DNA from: Smittium mucronatum
Taxonomy: Eukaryota; Kickxellomycota; Harpellomycetes; Harpellales; Legeriomycetaceae
Assembly: GCA_001953115.1 (NCBI GenBank)
Contig: LSSL01006549.1
Span: forward strand, 1-28,442
Length of the DNA: 28,442 bases
Reading direction: 5' to 3'
Shown: one piece after another, positions 10,278 to 21,724 of the stretch
Position numbering within the stretch: position 1 is the stretch's first letter
Layout of the letters: the number at the start of each line of letters is the position of its first letter
The notes under the pieces: generated by a model
The model's input: only the letters and a program-made list of their open reading frames with translations
Databases searched by the model: none
Told to the model about the DNA's origin: nothing
Translations under genes and position numbers: made by a program

Positions 10278-11193
10278 ATGTTTTTAGAAGAAAAAGGCAC
10301 TGTAAATCTCTATTTATCGCTATTACAATCTCGAGAATCGTATGTAGCCCGATTTCCTGGTCGAGTCCCTTTGGATATTAATTTTTTTGATACAAGTGAA
10401 GACTTAGATTTTTGCCCAAAGTTTCTTGGGGAGTGTTCAATGTGGGCTGGTCCCCACATTTATCATAACGTGCAATTGTTTGAAATAAGCTGGGATAATG
10501 TTTCTAGTATAAAAGAGATTCAAGGTTGAAATTTCAGATATTAGAATGTTGCAAGAATCTATATAGTAGTATATTTTGTATTCACATATTTTGAATTACA
10601 TCATTTTAGACTATAGAGAAAAAAACTGGTTTACTGCTGGTCGAAGTATAGGGTTTAAGTTCTCCGGAAGTGAAGAAATAAACCTGTTCCCAGCAGATTT
10701 AGCTGGAGAAGTGCAAAAATCTTTGAACTTTGGCTATGTAATTTTATTTGTTCTAATAACATAATTCCAAGAATTCCATTTTGTTATATTTAAAAATTAT
10801 TTTTATTATTGATATCGAAATAGAGTGCAAGCTTGTCGTATTACATACCCTTCGTTAAAAATGATGAGGAATATGAAGAGAAGTGCTATTATTCTACTTC
10901 AATCCGTATTGATTTCGGTTCTGCTGAAGTATCGAGTTTAATCCGGGAATTATCCTGTGATCCAGGCACCGTATCCAGACGTCAATTTCTATCTGCTCAA
11001 TCGGTAAATTCTCAAACCAACTCTAATTTCACTCTAATGTTTTTCATTATGTATTAATTCTATATATTCATCGCTTTGATGGGAAAACTTTAAACTTATA
11101 AAGATCGAGAGAGATGATATGATATCTTGGTCAGATTTTAGTTTAGTTCCTGGAGACATCAGTGACTTATCCAAACTACAAGGGGATGGCTAG
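10278..11193 (+). CDS. Unidentified four-exon protein, about 214 residues
   Basis: I do not recognise this protein. Exons are 10278-10524, 10610-10737, 10824-11003 and 11104-11193, ending in TAG. The junctions keep phase (phase 1, then 0, then 0) with GT donors (CAAG-GTTGAA, CTAT-GTAATT, ATCG-GTAAAT) and AG acceptors. The product is acidic and soluble-looking, with no signal peptide or membrane segment. Residues 1-82 include SYVARFPGRVPLDI and FCPKFLGECSMWAGPHIY. Residues 83-125 include NWFTAGRSIGFKFSGSEEI. Residues 126-185 contain IRIDFGSAEVSSLIRELSCD. The last 29 residues are acidic (SWSDFSLVPGDISDL). Complexity and codon composition are clearly gene-like against the AT-rich surroundings. 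The start is the first ATG in the open exon; a spliced upstream coding exon is possible. Its stop is 157 bp from the convergent SNARE gene. The last exon is the least certain. Confidence 0.6.
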
Positions 11194-11215
11194 TCTATCA
11201 AACAGTCTTTATCAG

Positions 11216-11221
11216 TTTATT
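11216..11221 (-). terminator. Candidate polyadenylation signal for the GOSR1-like gene
   Basis: AATAAA on the minus strand lies about 130 bp past the GOSR1 stop. It falls in the short convergent interval, just beyond the stop of the plus-strand gene, so the two transcripts probably have close or overlapping 3' ends. In AT-rich DNA this hexamer is common by chance. Confidence 0.3.
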
Positions 11222-11350
11222 TTACAAAGAGTTCAACTTAGTCTCTGAATTTAAAAAAAACAAAGGATAGCAAAACAATATTTAATATAATTGATGTATA
11301 TGATAGATAAAAAAAACCAAAGGGGATTGCATATATATATAGGGGATAAT

Positions 11351-12269
11351 CTATCCAAAGATATACACCAAAAACAAAATTACACAAACAGAGGTTACAG
11401 CGGCCAGAATAATTTGATCTCTTAATTTCCTCGATCTTATTTTTCTAATTAAACCCTGTATGTTTGGAACAATAGAACCAGCCTCTTCGAGACGTCGCGT
11501 TGATCCAGATAGCTCATTGTATTGGTTTTGCAGGTCAGACCTGATATCATAAGCATGACCAATAATAAAATCAGTTTGGTCAGTTGCGTCGTCAATATGT
11601 ATGCGTTCGTCTAGCAACAATTCCTGGGCTGTGGAAGCCTTTGTCCTTAAAGAAAAGAAAAATTCATAAATGAGAATGGTGTATTTTTGGGTGAATCTTT
11701 AATAAGCGAACCTACTTGTATTTTTTTGAACTGCTCAATAATGCTGATTTTTGTTTTTTTGCTTTGATATTGTTCTAGAAATTTAATAGGCAAAGATTTA
11801 GGATAAAAATCATTATTAGATCAGGAAAAAAATAACTTGCACTGTATTTCTTGAATGCGTTTTGGTATTCTTGGTATGCTATACTATGCCTTTGTAAAGC
11901 TCTTTGAGCCATGTTTGAAGCTTTGGAATCACCAGAAGAAACTTCGTCCAGTTGCATAATTAGCGTTTCTAGCTAGTATTGCAAAACCAAAGGTATATTT
12001 TAGTTTTAGATTATCATAATATTACAAATACTACCCTCTCTCCCATACCAAACTGAAAACAACAAAAAAAAACATACAAAATTGCGATATAGAAAGGAAA
12101 AAGGATTTACGTTTTTCAGGGCAGTGGCTATTCCATCTTCCAAAGCCTTCAGGTTTTCGGAAACAGACTCCTCGAAAAGATCCACTGACTGGTAGCTGGA
12201 ATATTGTCCCAGCAAACGGTCGAGTGCCGTCTGCTGATTCTGTGCTGATTCGGATATTTGTTTCCACAT
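11351..12269 (-). CDS. GOSR1: Golgi SNAP receptor complex member 1 (GS28/GOS-28 family Qb-SNARE)
   Basis: This tail-anchored Qb-SNARE acts in ER-Golgi and intra-Golgi vesicle fusion. Four exons on the minus strand, 12269-12111, 11972-11837, 11774-11716 and 11638-11351, join in phase into 213 residues. The N-terminus (MWKQISESAQNQQTALDRLL) matches the family's first helix. NMAQRALQRHSIAYQEYQ in exon 2 matches the family 'LQRHRDILQDY' stretch. The SNARE motif runs from about 130 to 190 with the zero-layer Gln at 157 (LQNQYNEL). Then come VPNIQGLIRKIRSRKLRD and a C-terminal membrane anchor, residues about 194-213 (IILAAVTSVCVILFLVYIFG). Family members are about 250 residues, so this one is short. 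Exon 3 (Lys/Gln-rich, residues 99-118) aligns poorly and its splice sites are the least sure. A short upstream exon near 12490 (MFGET) could extend the N-terminus through a GTTAGG donor. It lies downstream of the UCHL3-like gene on the same strand. Confidence 0.9.
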
Positions 12270-12972
12270 CAACAACTTCCCACTACAATTTACAAACTTT
12301 ACAAAAGCAATAAGGGGGGGGGGGAGATGAGGTAAGGTATTAAATTCCGTTGTGCTACGTTCCTTCAAGGAGGTATAATATAAGCTATTGCTGGCAGTAG
12401 AGATAAACGAAGGATGGTTTGCTCGTCTCAGAACTCTTGTTTTTTAGCTCAAGGTTTATTTACCTAACGTTTCTCCAAACATGGGATTGCGGCAAAGACC
12501 TATTTGTCTGTCCTATCACCTCTTGCCTCCCCCAGTGTTGCCCGATGGAATATATCCAATAATAGCACTACTTTTGATTCAACTCCACCAATAAAATTGT
12601 ATATATTATTTTTAGACATAAAAATCCTCCAACCACCTTTAGTTTATTTACAAGTATTGCTGTTATTTTAGAGCTGGTTTATTAATATGGCAAAATCAGT
12701 CGTTGTGTGAAAATAACTATTCTGCTGGCCCGTTTTACTAAACAGTTAGTACTCCAACAGAGTTGAAGAAGACACTAATCAAAAGCTTCGAGTAGGCTGT
12801 TTTGACTGTAGGTAGAAGGCTTGATATAAAGAATTTGCCTCAAATGTAATAGATCCTGAAATTGTAACATCAAAAATCAAGTGGAAAGTACAATTCCGGC
12901 CAAGTTCAGATTTCGCAATAAAAAAAACAAAAACTAAATAGCTAAAATAAGAGTTTAGACCAAGCCTCCCAA
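12270..12972 (-). promoter_or_regulatory. Interval between the UCHL3-like stop and the GOSR1-like start
   Basis: About 700 bp that should hold the 3' UTR of the upstream gene and the promoter and leader of GOSR1. The part at about 12460-12560 is less AT-rich. On the minus strand it contains ATGTTTGGAGAAACGTTAG followed by GTAAAT, which looks like a leader exon ending in a splice donor. An 11-G run sits at 12314-12324, about 45 bp upstream of the GOSR1 ATG. The 65-codon open frame at 12779-12976 overlaps the UCHL3 stop and looks like 3' UTR. Confidence 0.4.
12314..12324 (+). repeat. G11 homopolymer upstream of GOSR1
   Basis: Eleven G on the plus strand (C on the transcribed minus-strand sense), in the leader or first intron of the SNARE gene. 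Confidence 0.9.
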
Positions 12973-14208
12973 TCACAATGGACTTAAAGACAGAATACTG
13001 AATCTAGGATTTGAAGGATCCAGTTCCATGTATCGCTTTATCACACCCGCTGAGGCTGAAATTAGGCTCTCGCCTTCATCCAATCTCTTATGAACTATCA
13101 TTCCTCCATCTGAACCATTCTTATCCCCAAGACTTCCATCCAACTCCACAAGGTTTCCGTCCTCGTCGACTGTGAAAGCGACAAAATGCAAGTCCACAGA
13201 ATCATCCTCAGCCGCTATTTGTTCTGATTGGCCACTTGCTGCAGTGCTAGAGTGGATTTCTGAGAATTCAACATTGCTCTCTAAAAACCCACATCTTTCC
13301 TTTGGTGTCATATCTTTTGTTTTATCCATAAAAGCTTTGTATACTCCATCCTCTATATTCAAAAGTAGCATATGTATCTTATTACTTTTTTTTTTTACAA
13401 AAATCACTCAAGCTTTATTTAAAATCTTTTTTCCAGTTGAAAAATAAATAAATAAAAGTTTAGCCACACCCAATCCCCTTTTTATTTCAATCTTTTTAAT
13501 TTAAATAAAATTAAAATTACCTAGTTGAATATTGTTCATATTATTTGCCAAACTATGAATCATCGCAATTGTACCACAAGCATTTCCAATCGTTTGTTTG
13601 ATTAAATAGGGTTTTCTAGTTTGCAATTTCATCAAATTCGTATTGCTTTTTTCGTAAATCTCTTTGCGGTATGCAACCAAAGGATGAGGAACAAGTTTCT
13701 GTGAAGGTCCTGTCTAATTTAACCATTGTATTTTTTTCACAATTGTATACATTCAGAGCAATAAATATAACATATACCTTTTCCAAAACTGGGAATAGAA
13801 ATATAACTGAAAATGTATCCTGAGGTACAAAATTTAAGGAATCATCATCCAGACCTTATTTAGCATTTTTCAAAAAGGAATATGTCAATATTAAAACATC
13901 CCAAAAAAGATTCTTCAAACAAATTATATTACCCCAAACATCCGAAAACTCGGCCCCTTTAACACCAAGCTTTCTCAACATCTAAATATTTTTTCATTTT
14001 TTTTTTTTTGCAAAAAGGAAATTAATGCCTGAAATGAACGGTTTAAAAATAGCAATTCATCACAACCACACAAATAAAGGTCAATGAAAAGCTATATCTA
14101 TTCTTGGCTCAAAAAAAATAGATAAGTAAATATTTGACTAAGGAATACCGTATTCATAGACTCGGGATTCGACTCGAGCGGTGCCCAATACACTTTACTT
14201 GCTGCCAT
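12973..14208 (-). CDS. UCHL3: Ubiquitin carboxyl-terminal hydrolase, UCHL3 family (peptidase C12)
   Basis: This cysteine protease cleaves small adducts from the C-terminus of ubiquitin (and NEDD8 in UCHL3) in the cytosol and nucleus. Five exons, 14208-14149, 13981-13933, 13854-13778, 13713-13521 and 13352-12973, join in phase with GT-AG introns of 167, 78, 64 and 168 bp to give 252 residues. The N-terminus MAASKVYWAPLESNPESM matches the family start. EFSDVWGLDDDSLNFVPQ and FSVIFLFPVLEK follow the known order. The active site is complete: Gln102 (oxyanion hole) and Cys108 in IKQTIGNACGTIAMIHSLAN, His182 in VDLHFVAF, and Asp198 in VELDG. The Cys-His spacing of 74 residues equals that of human UCHL3. 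The protein is about 20 residues longer than the human one. The additions are a basic stretch before the active-site Gln and a Gly/Asp-rich loop after the catalytic Asp (DKNGSDGGM). It looks fully functional. Confidence 0.95.
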
Positions 14209-17200
14209 TCTTTTAAATTTCTTACTCCTAACGTCTTGTTATTATTTTAATGATTAAATGATCATTAGAGTCTCCTGATCGCTTTTCTTAGTTTGGTACT
14301 TCGCCTAATTGCTCTAAAGCTTAATACTAACAAACCTTTGATGTTTATTTATTTCTCGCTTTTTTTTTCCAAAGGGCAAACAAAATTCAGTAATTTTGCA
14401 TATATTCAATAGAAATTTCGCATGTAAATACATTGTGCGTATCAAATCATTGCTAATTATATCGTTTTGTCCACTTTTTTTATCTTGTTAGTAATTGGAT
14501 AAATTACCGGACCTCTACATTCATTTAACTGAAAAAGGCAAATATGTGTAACTAATAAATACATTCATTGTATACTATGTAAGAAATTGTCCAATTATTA
14601 TCAAAGTAAAGATCGTGAAAATGCCCAATCAAATTATGTAAATTTAAACTGTATTTTACTGTCATGAAATTTAGAAATCTATCAAAATAACTAGAAATTG
14701 GTTAGAAGTCGGTCAGATTATTTTCAATTGAGTTAATTTGTATAGAAATATGAAAATTTAGATTTTTAACTAAAAAAAATTCGACCGTTTTTAAATCCAA
14801 AAATTAAAAAGTTGATTATCCCTCTCTAGTAAGATATAACGATCGAAATTAATATAATGTTGTTTTAAAATAGTAAATTCTTTTTCTAAATTTTCTTGTC
14901 GTTTTTTAAATTTTTTATCACTAGTAAGAAGGTTCGAAATTCGAAAAAAAATATTTTGTATGATAGCTATTTTATTTTCCCGCTTATTTATATATTTGAT
15001 TAGAACTTTTTATATTATTTTAAAAAAAGCCAGCATCAGAATTTATAAGGACCAATTTAAGTGGAAGGTTACTGAGAGCTCATAATACACAAAAAATTTT
15101 TAAATTTTAATATATAATATCTGTTACCACTTGCAATAATTTTCAAGTTCATTGAAAAGTGGATCACTGAACTTGGGTTTTATTAATCAATAATTTTACG
15201 AAATTCAGAAATAAATTTCATTATGAGCGTATAATAAAAATCCCCAAATATATACAAAAAATGAAATCTTTCACTATTAATTTTTTTTGATACAAACCCA
15301 CCATAATAAATAATATGCTGAGAAATAATTAAACCGAGACATGAGATAATATGTTAAGAAATGATACTTATAAAGGACGCAAAATTTTTTTAGAATATCT
15401 TCGGTCAATTTCACTGATGCTTTCAAATAATTGGACTTAAATACTCTTCATGCTAGTATATTTTGAAAATTACCATCCAGAAATTTAAAATCTGAAGTCT
15501 TGAATAAAATTTTAAAAATTAAGTGTAACACTATTCTGAATTGATAAATATGTATACAAATAAAATAAAATAAAATACATACAAGAAATTAACAAATAAT
15601 TAAATAAAGTATTTAATATATAAAAAACTTCTTTTTTCAATTGGAGTGGTTACCAAAGATGAACTGGGGCGATATTCTTGGTTTTATTATACCACCAAAG
15701 ATGAGATCAGCAAAAAATAGCTAGAAAGAGGTATAGAGAATGGAGTTAAAAATTAAGCACATCAAATAAAAAAACTTTTTTTCATATTTTATACAAAGAT
15801 CCAGCAGAAGTAATTTTTGAATCACATTTAAATAAGCATGGTTAAGATAGCTTTCGCGTTAGATCCTGCTCTTAAAAATTAGAATTGCTTTATTTATTTA
15901 TTTCTGATATTTTAAAAATAGCTGCTTATAGAGGCTCAATATTACTATGGAAGAAAGTTACACAAGTTTTAATTTAAAAAAATAAGTATGACTTTCTGAA
16001 AATCTTTTTAAATGATTATTTGTAATCATGTCGCAAAGGATTTTTCTACCTGTCGCCATAGACTTTTTACAGATATGTTTACCTCCGTTTTCATATTGAA
16101 ATTTTATTAGTATAAGGTGTTTAAAATAAGAATTTATAGCATATTGTCTTAATAATAAGTAATTTTATATATCTTGGCTAACCTTCTTATTAGTATTCTT
16201 AAGCAGGTGTTTATAGTGATTTTAAAATTAAAATTTGGTAGTTATGAGAAGTATTAAAAATAAAAAAAGAGACAAATTTATCTTTGATAAGCTTTTTATA
16301 AAAAAAACTCTTTTTAATTTGCAAATCTCTTGAATTGAAAAAACACAAAGAAAAAACCTACATAACCTTCAAAAAATGGGAAATGGTTTGTTATTTCCAT
16401 TTAGATGGATTAAAAAACTCGTCTGTGACGATCAAAAAAGTACTATATTCAATATTTTAAAATTATAAAATAAATTGAGGTTATACATTATTTAATATTC
16501 CCAAATTTTAAACATATTTATAAGAATTAAATATAAAAAATCTGTTTGTGTTGAAAAAGGTATTTTACATTACCACAAAAAACATATATATTATTTTGAA
16601 AAAAAAATTCGAGAAGATTAGATCTTTTGTCTTAACACACTTTAATTCCTATTCTTTCTCTGAAAAAAAGACCATCAGATTGGAAGGATGTGTATTTTTC
16701 TTGGATTTTTTTTCTTTTTTATAAAACTCGTCCAAGTTTAATAGTTCTTTAGATCTTTATGGTCCAATTTTTCGGATAAAAGAACCAAATTTGGCAATTA
16801 TCGAAAAAGGTAATTCTGTATATATCCTTCTATATCAAATAATTTTTCCGATTAAAAACCTATTGGATCACTAAAAATACTTTAAAATTATTTAACCACA
16901 TAATTACTTATTTATATAAAAACTGGTCTACATGATACAAAATTCTCATCTGTATACAAATTTTTATTTTTATCTAATGGTTTATCTCTAATTATCACTA
17001 AATAAAAATCAAATTTGTAATTTTTTTTCGTCGAGATATTGTTTTACAAAAAAAAAATCTATAAAATTTTGTTAATAAATATTTTAAGAAAAAAAAATTC
17101 ATTGATTTGAAATTTTTTGGCAAATTACAATATATTTATCAGATGAATTTGGATACTTTAAAAAATCATTTTCATACTTTTAAATAAAGTGAATTTAGAT

Positions 17201-18420
17201 TTTATAAAAATATCTTAGTAAATAATTTAATATTAAATATTTAATATGATTTTTTAAGAATTATGTGGATGTAATTAAGAGGGTAAAACTAATATTACGT
17301 AGTCAATTTTTATGTTTGCGGGATACCCCTCATTATTATTAAAATTTCATAATTTTTTTTAGTCATTAATTTAATATATGATAAATATAGAACATTGTGG
17401 AGATTTTTTTTTTTTTAAAAAAAAAAATTAACATAAAAAATCTCAAAATCATTAAAATTAATTCACAAGAATTGAAGGATATCAATTGTTGGTTTTAAAA
17501 AGTTAATATCCTGCTTAATGGATGTATTTTTTTAAAAAAATATTCATTACCAAGGTCGTAAATGATTAAAATTGTTATTTAGATCATTTTTTAATAATTA
17601 AATACATTTTTCTGATTTATATTTTGGAGATGAAATTGGATATAAATTTTGAAATTAATGGATATATTTTTTAAATAAATAAAGCTCGGGTAGGAAAAAA
17701 AGTTTAATTACTATAAATTTTTAGAAAGAGATTTTATAGAAGCCGTGTTCTTGAAAAAAAATGAAGAAGATAAGATCTCTGTATCATTTTCCTTCCGCAA
17801 GCTCCTCAATTAAACTCATTCTGACCCCTTTAGATGTTATATTAACGTTAAAAATCAACTAATTCAGCCATAACTTGCTGAGAAGTATATAAACTTTTTC
17901 TATTAATATTAGTTTTTAAATAGTTATATAAATAGTAAAAATTCCCTTGAGTCATTGATAAATATTTCAATCCACAGAAAACAAAACAATAAAAAATCAT
18001 TAGGTTTTAAGAATATCAGGAGTTGATATAATCTCGTTATTATATTGTATCTGTATTTTGCTGTTAGGAATTCCATAGTGTGTTATAAGGTATTATTGCT
18101 GCTAAAATTATAGTATTTCATACAAAATTATTCTTTTAGTTTTAAATATAAGAAGCTTTCAATACGATATATCCATATAAAGAATTTTTTAAATATTATT
18201 TTTTGATTTTTCGCAAAAAAAATAGAAAGTATTTATGTTTTCAAATATTCTAGTGAGTAGATAATTTTCTAGAAAAAGAACCAATTTAATCCATTGCCTT
18301 AAAAAATAAAATTGCTTAGCTATATTAGACCTTCTCAGAAATAAAATTTCAAGTTGAAAGATGAAGAAACTATCAAAAAATAGCAATATTATACTAAATT
18401 TTACAAAGTACCGAAACATT
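14209..18420. other. AT-rich intergenic stretch, nothing recognised
   Basis: The first few hundred bases should contain the UCHL3 promoter, but no specific element can be pointed to. The rest has no protein-like frame. A T-run directly followed by an A-run near 17407-17430 forms a self-complementary block. No RNA gene or transposon end was recognised. Confidence 0.5.
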
Positions 18421-18470
18421 TGAGTGTTTTATTAACCCTACCGAGTTTCGAAATTTTCATCCTTCAGGAA

Positions 18471-18508
18471 GGATAAATATTAAGTTTTTATGATTTTATT
18501 GGATAAAA
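18471..18508. repeat. Left inverted terminal repeat of DIRS copy 2
   Basis: Complementary to 22536-22575, with nearly perfect pairing over TAAGTTTTTATGATTTTATT. It also matches the reverse complement of copy 1's right end (ATATTAAGTTTTATCGTC). Confidence 0.7.
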
Positions 18509-18646
18509 ATAAACTGAAAATCAAAATCCAATAGAATAAATGAAATGAGTAAAAAATAATATGGTATAGCATAAATATACCCACATACTCTTTTTTTAGA
18601 TGGGTAAGCTAACTGTATCAAGCATTTTCATACTGCATCGATAAAT

Positions 18647-18799
18647 ATGAACTCTGAAAAAATCAATCAGGTAAAGGAATTGCTGGAAATTTTCAACTGT
18701 TACTTACGGGAAAGTGGCTTTAAAAAAGAGGTGGATGTCTCACTCTTTACTGAAAGAGTTCCAATGTCCGTCCTGATTTTATATTCTGATCTTATCTAA
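18647..18799 (+). pseudogene. Possible gag (ORF1) start of DIRS copy 2
   Basis: A 50-codon frame starts at an ATG (MNSEKINQVKELLEIFNCYL) and includes SLFTERVPMSVLI, then stops. Further Lys/Arg-rich broken frames continue to about 19430. The position upstream of the reverse transcriptase suggests ORF1, but gag proteins are poorly conserved and I see no diagnostic motif. Confidence 0.4.
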
Positions 18800-19461
18800 G
18801 CCTTCACTATTATCAAAAAATATTTCCTCATGCTGCCTCTTATTGAATGGGAATTCAATATTTAAATTAATCTTGCTCAAGAAACAGTTTGATTAACTAT
18901 GGTCTGCTTCATTGAAAAATTAATCATGAATTTCAGTGAAGAAGATTAAACATGTACTGTACAGAATACAAATTGAATTATCCCAATTTAATAGGACGAT
19001 ATATTTCTACTCACAAAAAATTTTTTTTAAGAGAACCTCTTTATCAAAACTGCAGAAGATTCTGAAATAGCCAGGGCTATTTTCTGAGGTTTAAAAAAAA
19101 AAAAGTTACTCAAGAAAGGCTAATAAACCCCCATAAAAGAATCGTGCTCCCAGGAAAATTGATACAGCTTACCCCACCAGAAAAAAAAACCTCTTTTGGA
19201 ACAAGATACACAGGAAGACCTATTAGTCACATAGAAACTGGCGCCGAAAATACAGAATGATAAACCCTTTTGATGGTGCCAGCAAAATGCGTCCCCAAGG
19301 TATGTCCACTACAGCAACAATGCTAAGGCGCAAAATTTCAATGCACCAAACTTCTCAAATCCAACTTTAGTCGCCATAACAGGGAAAATAAACCAAAAAT
19401 TTGAGGAAAAAGCTAATGACTCTTATAGGAACAACAATATGATAGCTAATAGATCTCCAAT

Positions 19462-19497
19462 TGTGTGTGTTTGTGTGTGTGTGGGCGAGGGGGGGGG
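19462..19497 (+). repeat. (GT)n microsatellite followed by G9
   Basis: TTGTGTGTGTTTGTGTGTGT, then GTGGGCGA and nine G. It lies inside DIRS copy 2, in the gag-to-RT region, and breaks the reading frames there. Confidence 0.85.
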
Positions 19498-19639
19498 TAT
19501 ATGCCCAGATAATCTTGGAAAAAACTGAAATATGGCCGATGGGTTAATGCCATAATAGAAATGGATTTATAATCCAATTCAAGAGCCGGAATACCCCAAA
19601 GAATTCATCACCGTTAAAAAAAAGTCTGGAACAAGGCAC

Positions 19640-20330
19640 AAGAAATTTAATGACAGAAGGAATTTCGGAACTATTGAGAAAGCGAGATATAGAGGGGTGA
19701 AGACGAAAGAAAAATGATTCTAAAGACAGGTCTTCACTATCACCAAGGAGAATGGAGGGCTCCAATACGTTTTAGATCTGAAAATTCTCAAAAAATTGGT
19801 AGAAGTAAGAAACATAAATATAGAAAGATTATCATCGGTCTGAAGAATGATGCATCGTAAGGATAATGTGATGTATTAGGGCATAATTATGCTTTTATGC
19901 TTAATATCTTTCACAAGAATAGCTGAAATTTCTTAAAATCCTAGCGCAATGGGCAAATATTTCTGCTCAGAGCTCCCCATTTCGAACACTCTCTTAATAT
20001 ATTAACCCTTACAAATATCATAAGGCCAGTTTTTCAATGGAGCAGATCGAATGTAATCTGAATATATGCATAACCGGAAGAAATTTGTTTCTTGGAGAGA
20101 TTAAAGAGATTTGCAGAAAAACATGCCCCTGCTATACCCCAAACTTCAAAGAATTGGTTTCAAAAGCAGCAATCTAAAGTCATCAACAATATGACCTAAA
20201 GAAATAATTCAACTTGGGATGTTCATCAAAACCAGGGATATGGTACTTTGAGTGTCACCTTTGAAGATAATCAACCTTAGTAGGGAGGCCAAAAAAACCA
20301 ATAGAAGCCGACAAGACTGAATTGTAATGT
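19640..20330 (+). pseudogene. DIRS reverse transcriptase remnant
   Basis: Fragments follow the family order across frames. GISELLRKRDIEG is the region before the fingers. VFTITKENGGLQYVLDLKIL at 19730-19789 corresponds to the 'VPKKDGGLRPVLDLK' signature. NGQIFLLRAPHFEHS at about 19948 corresponds to 'ALPFGLS'. LQRIGFKSSNLKSST and IQLGMFIK at about 20138-20230 correspond to the 'LGF...KS...IEYLGF' segment. The YxDD-like catalytic box is not recognisable between these, and stops occur throughout. An antisense open frame at 19544-19765 is the shadow of this block. Confidence 0.8.
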
Positions 20331-20930
20331 CTGGCTAGCTTGATATGGAATGTGATAAAAAAAATTTGATGCTGCTTCCGGGTAGTCTTATGATACACAG
20401 GCCGTTTATGCTCAAAAAAAAGTGCTTAAAGAAGTAGAAATATTGGACTTAGAAAGTTTCCTTAACAGGAACAGAGATTTAGAATGTATTATTACGGAAA
20501 TTGCAACTGAAATGATTGAATGGTCTCTCGTTTTTTTTCAGAGACTCCAGAAATAGAAATATTTACGGACTCCAGCGATTCAGCATGGGGGATTGTAGTG
20601 GGAGAGAAATACAGCTAAGTTATATGAATTCCCAAAGAGAAAGCAATTTATATTAATGCGAAAGAGTTTCTGGTTATATTATACTCCGTTAATCTCAAAA
20701 AATTAGTCCGGAAATCAGAGTAGTGTGTTCAGACAGTACAAAAACACTAGAATAAGTATGTTGATTCGGGGGAACCACATCACCTAAACTTTAAGAGATA
20801 GATGAAAATATATGGAGGTATTTTCTGAAGAAAAAAAAATGCTTCAAGTAAATTATGTTTTCTCAGTACATAGCCTAGTGAACGCTTCAAACAGTCTTAC
20901 AGCCCCGAGGAAAGGCCTTTATCATCGGAG
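20331..20930 (+). pseudogene. DIRS connection and RNase H domain remnant
   Basis: After the polymerase, KKVLKEVEILDLESFLNRNR resembles the DIRS connection segment. RNase H then reads EIFTDSSDSAWGIVVGEKYS from 20553, INAKEFLVILYSV from about 20648, and IRVVCSDSTKTLE from about 20713. All three acidic catalytic residues (Asp in TDSS, Glu in AKEF, Asp in CSDS) are still visible across frame breaks. VNYVFSVHSLVNASNSLTAP at about 20847 matches the 'HIPG..N..AD..SR' tail. Confidence 0.75.
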
Positions 20931-21724
20931 ATGTTAAAAGTACTCGAATAATTTCACGGACTCTCAATATGTAGTCCTATTTTCATCTCACCAGAAAAAA
21001 AAAGTGGAAACGTATTAAAATTGGTTCAAATATCCAAAATCATTAAGTCAAAATACACTGTCACACAGATAGACGAACTAGAGACAGCCATTATTGCACT
21101 TCACCGTTAAATCTGATATCACATGTGGTTTAAAAGATATGCAGAGAACGTATGACTACGACTATCATTAATTCGATGTTAGGTCAGCAAAATGTTACCA
21201 GTATCTTCTGTAATCGTAATATCACAGCCTATATTATTACAGGCAACTAATTTAATCCTAGAATTAAGAAGAGGAAAAGCTACGATTTCAAACAACAAGC
21301 ATTGTGACTTGATGTACTAGAGTATGAACAGTGATCCTTCAAAACCCAAACTTTGATTACATACTCCGTTGAAATTATCATTCCTAAAAAACTACTTATC
21401 AAGCGCATATCTAGACACAGTTACGTCAAGCATAATTTTTTATAATTGTGGATATCGAATAAATTTTCGACTAAGATTTCAGCACCGTAGATAATAAACT
21501 TCCTGGCTGAGATATATAGTACCGATAAGTTAAATATTTGCACCATTAATGAGTATAAATCTGCTACAATACAGATTTAGGAAGATCAAGTGAAGTTGGG
21601 AAGTCACCTTATTCTCTCATAATTTCCAATAACATAGGGTGAATCATAAATAAAAAACTTTTTTGAAACATTGATAGAGATAAAAATGGTGCTGGAGTTA
21701 ATAGGATCTTAGGGATCAAATTCT

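Noticed and set aside
10824..11003. Possible Pcc1/LAGE3 (KEOPS subunit) similarity of exon 3 of the unknown gene
   Set aside because: Only a loose 'AEV..L..L..DP..' pattern is shared, and the rest of the protein does not fit the small Pcc1 fold.
12031..12267. Frame-shifted open frame over GOSR1 exon 1
   Set aside because: It overlaps the coding exon in another frame. The in-frame version matches the SNARE family.
12779..12976. 65-codon minus-strand frame next to the UCHL3 stop
   Set aside because: It begins over the UCHL3 stop codon and has no family resemblance, so it is probably 3' UTR.
13172..13447. 91-codon plus-strand frame
   Set aside because: Antisense shadow of the last UCHL3 exon.
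18189..18419. 76-codon minus-strand frame
   Set aside because: Phe/Leu/Ile-rich and without motif, just outside the DIRS copy; chance.
19544..19765. 73-codon minus-strand frame
   Set aside because: Antisense shadow of the DIRS reverse transcriptase block, which reads on the plus strand.
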